NCBI GenBank assembly: GCA_045863035.1
Contig: BTUV01000018.1
Coordinates: 1 to 39,483 of the forward strand
Reading direction: 5' to 3'
DNA: 39,483 bases
DNA from: H2-BAC3 sp045863035
GTDB taxonomy: Bacteria > Bacteroidota > Ignavibacteria > Ignavibacteriales > Ignavibacteriaceae
Below, one piece after another: positions 33,178-39,483 of the stretch (positions are counted from its first letter, which is position 1; the number at the start of each line of letters is the position of its first letter). A model generated the notes under the pieces. That model made no database searches. It saw nothing but the letters and a program-made list of their open reading frames with translations, and had not been told where the DNA came from. The position numbers and the translations under genes are program-made.

Positions 33178-33680
33178 AAAATTCTTAAGACTTTATTGAT
33201 GCAAAAGTTCTAATGCTTACTTAAATTACTTCGAAAGTTCGGGTAGGTTCGACCAGGGTTCAGCCAAATCAATAGATCAAGACAAAATAACAGACGAATA
33301 CTGGAGTTAGAACAAGTTACTTAGAAAAAAATTGTGCGAAGATAAATAATTGCGATTAGAGCAACCACACTTGGGTAAGGAAAGGTATAGTTAACCCTTG
33401 AAAGTCTTTACTTTACAACTTCTCCTAAAGAATAGAAAGAAATGCTTAATTTTCCAAATATGACATTTAGTTATATTTATATTACATCAAACTATTTCTG
33501 AATTTAAGGCAAACATGAAATTGTCACTTGGTGTAGATATTAAGAAAGGAATTTCAAATGAAAAAAATACATTAAGAACATATTCAATCATATCAATTTC
33601 AATATCAGGGCATATAATTTACTTTTGCCAAATGCAAAAATCAATTACAACACATTACTAACAACTAATCGAGGACCAAA
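33178..33680. other. Gene-free AT-rich stretch between two paralogs
   Basis: These 503 bases hold many stops in all frames and no recognisable gene or RNA. I looked for a remnant of the missing nuclease domain of the upstream paralog and found none. The promoter for the downstream gene must lie here; its ribosome site GAGGACC is at 33671-33677. No clear promoter could be assigned. Confidence 0.6.
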
Positions 33681-34637
33681 ATGAAGCTTGAAAAAGCAGT
33701 TGAAATTACACAAGATCTTTTTAACAAAGATTTGAACGAAGCAAATATCTTTGGAATAACTATGAAATCTTTGAAAATCCCTCCAAGGACAATCGTAATT
33801 GAGATAGCCGGCTTCCCTTGCGGAAATAAGAAAAATATCAGAGTAATTCCTCCATATGGCGGGTACTATGTAAATATAAACACAGCTTGGTTTCAAAATA
33901 ACAATGAAAAGCCAATTATTAAAGATATTCCATTTGATTACTACTTAATGCTTAAGGAGCATAAAAGACAATACTATTATCATCTATGTCATTATCTTAA
34001 AATGAGAGAGTATGTCCTCAATTATAAAGACAATCGTAAGCCGTTTGAAAATCAAGATAGATGGAATGGAAAAATTGTAGTAAGGAACAATCAATTCCAG
34101 TTCAAATGGAATAAAGAATTGGATACTGAAAGAATTTTAAATATGAATAATTTAGCTGAAATAGTCACCAGAGATTTTTTATATTCAGATAAACCTTTGC
34201 AACAACCAGTTGAAGCCCCACTTAATTACGATGTACATAAATACGGAAGTGGCGGTGAGTCTGATGCTCATAAAAACTTGAAGTTTTTAATTGCGAGCAA
34301 GCCAGAATTGGCCGGTATAGAGTCGTCAACAGGTCTTGAGACTCATATTGAATATCAGTTCCGTACTAATGATCGAGTTGATTTGTTTTTCAGGTTGAAG
34401 GATAATAGAATAGCTGTTGTTGAAATTGAACTAGAAGGAGAAGAAAATCTGATTACCGGAGTTCATCAAGCTGTTAAGTACCGAGCGCTAGCCGCATTAG
34501 AAGCAGGAGTAAATCTTGAAGATAAAAATATAATTGCAATCGTGGTTGCTTTCTCTGCAAATTACGCTGCAGTCAAGCATCTATCAACGGAATACAATGT
34601 TCAAGTTGTTGAAATTTCCAGTAATCCCAGAGATTAA
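33681..34637 (+). CDS. Unknown N-terminal domain fused to PD-(D/E)XK-like nuclease
   Basis: A 318-residue protein with GAGGACC before its ATG. Residues 1-200 form the domain shared with the gene at 32530, with YYYHLCHY, RWNGKIVVRNNQFQFKW and LNMNNLAEIVTRDF. The C-terminal domain (about 185-318) resembles a nuclease fold: ESDAHKNLK, then RVDLFFRLKDNRIAVVEIEL (Asp and Glu-x-Glu, with Glu in place of the usual Lys) and TGVHQAVKYRALAALEAG, a Q-x-x-x-Y helix common in such families. Activity cannot be predicted with the changed Lys. The N-terminal part may recognise a target. It seems to be transcribed on its own. Confidence 0.78.
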   Translation: MKLEKAVEITQDLFNKDLNEANIFGITMKSLKIPPRTIVIEIAGFPCGNKKNIRVIPPYGGYYVNINTAWFQNNNEKPIIKDIPFDYYLMLKEHKRQYYYHLCHYLKMREYVLNYKDNRKPFENQDRWNGKIVVRNNQFQFKWNKELDTERILNMNNLAEIVTRDFLYSDKPLQQPVEAPLNYDVHKYGSGGESDAHKNLKFLIASKPELAGIESSTGLETHIEYQFRTNDRVDLFFRLKDNRIAVVEIELEGEENLITGVHQAVKYRALAALEAGVNLEDKNIIAIVVAFSANYAAVKHLSTEYNVQVVEISSNPRD

Positions 34638-34817
34638 TCATACACAATTTTAGCAAAAATCGTGAATTAGAATTTTTACAACATTTTTAACTTTGGATTG
34701 TTTGAGCCAGTTCTAAAAAGAATTTTGATGATCCCGGACTTATTTAAGGATTAAATCTTTAATGTCAGCGGGACCAAATTTTATTAAAACCAACTGGCAC
34801 CATATTCATTAAAATTG
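34638..34817. other. Gene-free spacer between convergent genes
   Basis: An AT-rich stretch with no gene, repeat or clear hairpin, marking the end of the plus-strand island. Genes beyond it lie on the minus strand, so two transcripts converge here; a terminator would be expected but was not recognised. Confidence 0.5.
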
Positions 34818-35018
34818 TTATAATCTTCTGGTCATTATATCCGGAACCGGACGGAGCCGGCACTCCGTAAAAAGAATCTGCCGGTCAATGCGTTTTACGA
34901 TTTGCGTTCTGCTTTTCTGCAGGTTGCATAACTGAATGATGCATCTTGAATTCATTTCAGTTCCTATCATATACCCCGCGTTATCTGCTTCTGCGAACAG
35001 TTTAACTGGGGCTTGCAT
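34818..35018 (-). CDS. Possible small protein, 66 residues
   Basis: A frame opening MQAPVKLFAEADNAGYMIGT and continuing EMNSRCIIQLCNLQKSRTQI, VKRIDRQILFTECRLRPVP. Its composition looks protein-like and the middle part could be a helix-turn-helix-like helical region, but the only ribosome-site-like sequence (AGGAAC) is too close to the ATG. It may be a real small gene, a fragment of a decayed gene, or chance. It follows the 150-residue coiled-coil gene on the same strand by about 56 bases. Confidence 0.3.
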   Translation of the reverse strand: MQAPVKLFAEADNAGYMIGTEMNSRCIIQLCNLQKSRTQIVKRIDRQILFTECRLRPVPDIMTRRL

Positions 35019-35074
35019 GTTCCTGGTGACAGACTATTTACTTCATGCAGGCCGCCGCCCGTTCCGGAAAAATG

Positions 35075-35527
35075 TTATTCGAGCGTGACCGCCTTTTGGT
35101 TAAACTCATCGAGTTCATCCTGTAAAGCAGCCATCTGTGATGTAATTTTTTTTGTTTCCGCATCAACGAAGAGTTCATCAAGCGTGGCGGTATATTTTTC
35201 AGGCACTGATTCCTGAGTACGACGATTAAATGACGAATACACCCCATTTTTTGTGTCAAGGTCGCGCAGGAAGACCAGCAATGATTTAAGCTCGCTCATC
35301 ATGAATATCTTGTCATAGATTTCCACATTGAGTTTAGCAATACGGGTTTTCACTCCCACCAGTTTACCGACCAGCTCATGCATTTCATTATAGAGCTTGG
35401 CAACATCATATTTACTGACATTCTCTCCAACCATAACATTGTTTTGGTTGATTTTTATCTTCAGTTTTGAGATTTCCAAAGCTAAAGCATTTTTTTCCTT
35501 TAAGAGTTTTGAGATTTTTTTACTCAT
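35075..35527 (-). CDS. Coiled-coil protein, DIP1984-like
   Basis: A 150-residue, mostly helical protein behind an AAAGGG site. It starts MSKKISKLLKEKNALALEIS and continues with long charged helices (AKLYNEMHELVGKLVGVKTR, SELKSLLVFLRDLD) and a final helix pair. The arrangement, with a start LxEKNALxxEI, an RIAKLNVEI block and a C-terminal LQDELDEFNQ helix, resembles the DIP1984/septicolysin-like family (DUF6847), whose function is unclear. Recognition is by overall layout only. It lies 98 bases downstream of sbcC and may be cotranscribed with it. Confidence 0.7.
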   Translation of the reverse strand: MSKKISKLLKEKNALALEISKLKIKINQNNVMVGENVSKYDVAKLYNEMHELVGKLVGVKTRIAKLNVEIYDKIFMMSELKSLLVFLRDLDTKNGVYSSFNRRTQESVPEKYTATLDELFVDAETKKITSQMAALQDELDEFNQKAVTLE

Positions 35528-35625
35528 GTGATTCTACCCTTTCTTTTTATACTTTTGTTTCAAATATAATTAAGTTTTCAATTAAAATTTTAAATTCCTT
35601 GTCAGCGATTTTTTCCCTGGATGTT

Positions 35626-38022
35626 TCAGATCATTTGCACCGTACTGTTTCCCCCTTTTTGGATGATATTGAGCCGGTGGGGGAACTGGTCCTGCACATC
35701 CTCATTATGTGACACTACAAATATCTGTTTAAACTCTTTTGAAATAACATTAAGCGCAAGCAGAAGTTCTTCTCTCCGTTCACGGTCCTGACTCCCAAAA
35801 ACCTCATCCAGAGCCAGGAAGCCCATATTCTGCCTTCCCGCAAGACTGGATATCCGCTTGCTTATTGCGATGCGGAGGCAGAGGGCAGCAAGGTCTTTTT
35901 CTCCACCTGAGAGTGTGGATACGTGTGTCTCAAGCCCATCTCTAAGCACTTTGAGTTCAAAATTTTCTGTTATCCGCAGGTTGTCAAACCGGCCCCGGGT
36001 TATTTTATTGAAATACCCTGATGCAATCGAAGATATTTTAGGAAGTTCCTGTGACGTAACTTTTTCTTTAAAAATTTTAACGGAAGTTTCCAGGGTGTTA
36101 TACAGATTAACTTCCGCGGTTTTTATCTGAATATCATTTTTTATCCTTTCATTCCGGCTGATGCTCTCCTCTCTCCCCCGAATCTCTGCTTCTTTTGTTT
36201 TAATTTCCCCCTGCTTTTGTATCAATACAAGTTTCCTTTCGGTTCGATCTACCTCTGCTGTCTCTTTTGCCTCTGCGGCCGAGCGATATACATCTTCCCT
36301 GAAGCCGAGCTCTGCAATACTTTTCTGAAAAGCATCCCTTGCCCTGACTGCCTTCTCAAGTTTATCAGCGGTGTCTTTTTCCTCAGTTTTAACATGTTCC
36401 AGTCCTGCTACTTCTCCCTCAATCTGAAAGGTTCTGTTATACTCCGGCTCAATATTTTGAAGCCGGTTTTTTGTCTCAAGAAGCAAATTTTCATCAAATG
36501 AGACCTCTCCTAACTGAGCTATTGCCTCATGCAGATCTGATTTTCTGTTCTCTAATTGTTCAAGCTCCTTCTGAGTACGGTTCAATGTGTTCAAAAGGGA
36601 TTTCAGGGTAGCTTCACGGGCAGTTAAAAATTGTACCTCATTTCTCAGTTCCTCAATGTGTGTGCTGAGTTCTTTGTTTTGTTCATGATTCCGGGTCATT
36701 TGTTCTTCTAAGGAAGCAATCTGCGAAGCTGTCTCACTGAGTTCAAGTCTGTAGCGGGTTACAAGTTCGTTGTAATACCCGCCAAGCGGTCGTTCACATT
36801 CGGTGCACGGAGCTTCACTGCCAAGATGAGTAATTTTGTTCAGGCGGTTTTGTGTATCTGACTGTTTACCGGCAAGTTTACCCTTTTCTGCCGAGAAGCT
36901 GTGAAAATACTGCATCAGTGTTTCAAGATGCCCCGTCGAAGCGGCAAGCAGTGAATTTTTAGTCAGAATCTGCGCGGGGGCATCCTCATGTTCCCTTATG
37001 TCAGTCTGAAGTTGACTGATCACATTCTTCTTATTCTGCAGCTCTTTTACCAACTGATCAAATGATAATTCAAGCCCTTCACGTTGTATTTTCTTTTGTT
37101 TCTGCTGCTGAAGGTTTTCCATTTCACCCTTAAGCGCATCATACTTTTCCCGTACCGGCAGAAGTTTGTTGAGTTCAATTACCAAGGCCTCGAGATTTTT
37201 AATTTTTTCATGCAGAGCTTCAAGCCGCTGTTTATTAGTCTCAATCGCCATGTTCTGAAGAGCAAGGTTATTTTCAAGTCTGCCGTGTTCATCTCTTTTT
37301 TCAGCAAGTTCTTTATATACAAGATCAGCTTCCTGAAATATTTTTTCTGCTTCAGCCACACTAAGCTCTAGTGCTGCTGCTTCGGCGGATAGGTGTGATT
37401 TTTCATCCTGCAGTTTTTCCAAATCCTCTTTATGCTGAGACTCCTGCTCTCCGGTTAATGCTCCCTCTCTGAGACCATGGAGTTCACTTTTCAGAGTTTT
37501 CTGCTTTTCCTTTAATTTGTCACCCATTTTATCAAGTATATCAAGACCAAGCATTTTTCTCAGCAAGGCGGACCGATCTTTTTCTTTGATATCGAGCATA
37601 ACCCCAACATCCTTCTGATGCGCGAAAAAACTGCTGCAAAAGTTATCGTAGTCAATTTTTATAATTGTGAGAATCTGTCTGTTGACCTCCTTAACTGAGG
37701 AACAAAGAGACCTGCCCTCAGCGAAGAGTTCAGCTTCCGCACTGAGAGTTTTTCCCTTATATTTTCTTACAATCCGGTAATCTTTCCCCCTGTCCTCAAA
37801 AAACAGCTCTACCAAAACTTCATCTTTTGGCGATACTTTATCATTCCGGATGGAGTCTTTGTTGGCGTCTGATTTACCGAATAATGCAAACGTAATTGCT
37901 TCGAAGAGTGTTGATTTACCTGCTCCATTTTTACCAATAAAACCAATCAGTCCTTCAGGGAAGGAAATGTCAGCATCGCGGTACTGCTTAAAGTTTTTCA
38001 GTTTAAGTATTTTAACTTGCAA
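35626..38022 (-). CDS. sbcC: SbcC/Rad50-type ATPase of the SbcCD nuclease
   Basis: An SMC-like ATPase that, with SbcD, opens and cuts hairpins and blocked DNA ends. N-terminal Walker A is FIGKNGAGKSTLFEAITFAL, followed by long coiled coils interrupted by the zinc hook CTECERPLGG. The C-terminal lobe carries LSGGEKDLAALCLRIA (signature), FLALDEVFGSQDRERREELL (Walker B and D-loop) and FVVSHNEDVQDQF. At about 798 residues it is shorter than E. coli SbcC, as in many phyla. I prefer a TTG start at 38022, since AGGAGG stands six bases upstream; the ATG at 38043 would place that ribosome site inside the gene. It overlaps sbcD. Confidence 0.93.
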   Translation of the reverse strand: MQVKILKLKNFKQYRDADISFPEGLIGFIGKNGAGKSTLFEAITFALFGKSDANKDSIRNDKVSPKDEVLVELFFEDRGKDYRIVRKYKGKTLSAEAELFAEGRSLCSSVKEVNRQILTIIKIDYDNFCSSFFAHQKDVGVMLDIKEKDRSALLRKMLGLDILDKMGDKLKEKQKTLKSELHGLREGALTGEQESQHKEDLEKLQDEKSHLSAEAAALELSVAEAEKIFQEADLVYKELAEKRDEHGRLENNLALQNMAIETNKQRLEALHEKIKNLEALVIELNKLLPVREKYDALKGEMENLQQQKQKKIQREGLELSFDQLVKELQNKKNVISQLQTDIREHEDAPAQILTKNSLLAASTGHLETLMQYFHSFSAEKGKLAGKQSDTQNRLNKITHLGSEAPCTECERPLGGYYNELVTRYRLELSETASQIASLEEQMTRNHEQNKELSTHIEELRNEVQFLTAREATLKSLLNTLNRTQKELEQLENRKSDLHEAIAQLGEVSFDENLLLETKNRLQNIEPEYNRTFQIEGEVAGLEHVKTEEKDTADKLEKAVRARDAFQKSIAELGFREDVYRSAAEAKETAEVDRTERKLVLIQKQGEIKTKEAEIRGREESISRNERIKNDIQIKTAEVNLYNTLETSVKIFKEKVTSQELPKISSIASGYFNKITRGRFDNLRITENFELKVLRDGLETHVSTLSGGEKDLAALCLRIAISKRISSLAGRQNMGFLALDEVFGSQDRERREELLLALNVISKEFKQIFVVSHNEDVQDQFPHRLNIIQKGGNSTVQMI

Positions 38023-39148
38023 TGGCTGCCTCCTCTTCTTCAACTTCCTGCCACAGTTTACTGATTATTGTGTCTGCCTTTATAAAATCCACCTCATCCA
38101 ACTGCTGCCTCAGATGTCTTGCGAGCCCATCTTTCAGCGCTTCGGACCCTGACTCTGCAGTAATTATTTCACCGGTAGCAGCTGAGGTCTTACTTACCGT
38201 AAACCACAGGGCAGCGGGGATAAATTCGCTTAGGATTGCGGTTGTAAACTGAGACTGCTGTGAGAGATTAACATCCTCCAGGAGAAAATGGAAAATGCTT
38301 CCTTCAGGGTGATATATTTTTACCTGCTTATTCAGTTCATCCTTAATTTCATCCTCAGTTTTCGTTGAACAGTTTTTCACAATTACCTTGGCAAACTCCC
38401 TTAGTTTTACCGGCAGCAATTCTGGCTTAAGATCTGAGTCAATGGTAACTTTGACCACACCCATATCATACCCTGCCTGCGAAACTGAAGTTCGCTCGGT
38501 CGAACCTGCATACCAAACGTTCCCATATTTTTCCATTTTCTGAAATTTATGCCAGTGCCCCATAGCTACATAGGAAAACTGTTTCAGCAGACCGGCTTTG
38601 CTTTCAGGAAAAACCCGCTCTCCAAACTCATCCATGAGATATGTGCCAAAGGAGAGATGCATGGCCAGGATGTTTGGCTTTGTATTATCGGTTACAGCAA
38701 TTTTTTCAAGCTCCTGTTCAAACGATGAATCACTATTGCAATGGGGAAAGAGATGCAGTATATATTCCGGTTTTTCAATGACCTGAAGCTGTTCTGAACA
38801 GGCAATTACCGCACCGGTATTCATGCTAAAGAGTTCATGAATAGGAGCGGTCTGAAATGTCCGCGGAAAATCATGATTCCCCGCAATCATATAGAAAGGG
38901 ATACCCGCATTTGTTATGCGCAGAAGCTGGGATGCCGCGAAGATTAACGCTCTGTTTGAAGGTGAGGAACGGTGAAAGATATCGCCGGTGTGCAAAACAA
39001 AATCAGGATCTTCCCTGAGGATGATATCAACCGACTGAGAGAAAGCATCATAAACATCCTGCTCCCGGATGTTTTGACCTTCATCATCCAAAAGGTCATT
39101 ATCGGTGAAACCGAGGTGCGAATCTGAAAGATGAATAAACGTAATCAT
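38012..39148 (-). CDS. sbcD: SbcD/Mre11-type nuclease of the SbcCD complex
   Basis: A 378-residue metallophosphoesterase nuclease. Motifs in order: FIHLSDSHLGF (metal ligands D and H), HTGDIFHRSSPSNRAL, MIAGNHDFPRTF, ILAMHLSFGTY and MGHWHKFQKM, the five metal-binding blocks of Mre11/SbcD. The C-terminal third is the helical SbcC-binding cap region, rich in Glu, ending EVEEEEAAIAS. It should cut DNA ends and hairpins as a dimer with SbcC. Its last codons overlap sbcC, which supports co-expression. Confidence 0.94.
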   Translation of the reverse strand: MITFIHLSDSHLGFTDNDLLDDEGQNIREQDVYDAFSQSVDIILREDPDFVLHTGDIFHRSSPSNRALIFAASQLLRITNAGIPFYMIAGNHDFPRTFQTAPIHELFSMNTGAVIACSEQLQVIEKPEYILHLFPHCNSDSSFEQELEKIAVTDNTKPNILAMHLSFGTYLMDEFGERVFPESKAGLLKQFSYVAMGHWHKFQKMEKYGNVWYAGSTERTSVSQAGYDMGVVKVTIDSDLKPELLPVKLREFAKVIVKNCSTKTEDEIKDELNKQVKIYHPEGSIFHFLLEDVNLSQQSQFTTAILSEFIPAALWFTVSKTSAATGEIITAESGSEALKDGLARHLRQQLDEVDFIKADTIISKLWQEVEEEEAAIAS

Positions 39149-39483
39149 GTTATCGTGTCAACGCTCGTATAAATTTACCAAAGGAAAAACGCTCTGCAAG
39201 ACCTCCCAGCAAAAGAAGATGAAGAACCAAAGATTCATCATCATTTGGTCTCTTGATTGGCAAGTCTTGTCCGGATTGCTTTCAGATTGGATTCTGCGAG
39301 TCTGGTAACCCCCCAGAATAATGTCAAACAACCCTATCATCGGTAATACATTATAACTGCAGACCAATGATAACAAAAATAAAACAAATTACGATGATAA
39401 CAATAATTTTTTCTCGTGCCGTCCTGAAAGTGTTTACACATTTTACTTGAACCTAACCCCTTGAGGGCGTAGCCCGAAAGGGG
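39149..39483. other. Upstream region of sbcD with a terminal hairpin
   Basis: This 335-base stretch has no convincing gene. A frame at 39158-39376 on the minus strand has cysteine- and tryptophan-rich, unprotein-like composition and no ribosome site. At the very end is a nested hairpin: CCCCTT (39457-39462) with AAGGGG (39478-39483), inside it GGGC (39465-39468) and GCCC (39472-39475). It may be a terminator for a gene beyond the window or a REP-like element. Confidence 0.5.

Noticed and set aside
33230..33275. Possible tRNA-like piece (GGTTCGACCAGGGTTC)
   Set aside because: No acceptor or anticodon stem can be formed around it.
39158..39376. 72-residue minus-strand frame upstream of sbcD
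   Set aside because: No ribosome site and an unprotein-like composition; the region looks like an intergenic stretch.

Overview
The window is about 39.5 kb of AT-rich bacterial DNA. Gene style, short Shine-Dalgarno spacing, TTG/GTG starts and short intergenic tandem repeats (GAGTAATTAGTAAT-like) would fit the Bacteroidota/Ignavibacteria side of the tree. That placement is a guess from general appearance; no rRNA or tRNA gene is present to settle it.

Region 1 (1-1117): the first codons of a gene leaving the window on the left, then a metallophosphatase. Region 2 (1221-17247) is a complete type III-B (Cmr) CRISPR-Cas locus read right to left: cmr1-cmr2(cas10)-cmr3-cmr4-cmr5-cmr6-cas6-CARF/PD-(D/E)XK nuclease, a hairpin-rich gap, then cas2 and a reverse transcriptase-Cas1 fusion, an unusual 527 bp leader with six copies of a TTCTCAAACC motif, and an array of 34 repeats and 33 spacers. 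The repeat's crRNA-tag end (ATTGAGAC on the minus strand) and the decayed repeats at the far end show that the array is transcribed right to left. Cas10 lacks an HD nuclease domain but keeps the GGDD cyclase motif, and Cmr4 keeps its cleavage aspartate. The system should therefore cut RNA and make cyclic oligoadenylate that activates the CARF nuclease. Two sets of spacers (9/11 and 12/13/31) are homologous but diverged captures of the same site in the same target genes. They differ mostly at synonymous positions, and the coding strand is opposite to the crRNA, as needed for mRNA targeting.

Region 3 (17248-19833): a minus-strand cluster of a small membrane protein, two P-loop GTPases, a 50-residue basic protein and a 122-residue protein that may be a nucleotide-binding or ring-nuclease-like factor. 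Region 4 (19930-20558): two adjacent broken genes, one a YkvA/DUF1232 pseudogene. Region 5 (20700-23475): a tightly overlapping four-gene operon of MoaA-like radical SAM enzyme, two P-loop kinase-like proteins and a Gre-family factor, which is a candidate nucleotide-modifying system of unknown role.

Region 6 (23755-34637), plus strand: an accessory island. Two small transcription units precede an apparent eight-gene operon: two paralogous HTH-like proteins, a AAA+ ATPase, metK, an unknown protein, a beta-propeller protein, a PD-(D/E)XK-like protein and a truncated paralog of the next gene. A full-length nuclease-domain paralog follows. Three copies of a GTCG-N19/21-CGAC-TAAAA element precede the two units, one of them directly before a strong intrinsic terminator. 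Region 7 (35075-39148), minus strand: sbcD-sbcC followed by a DIP1984-like coiled-coil gene.
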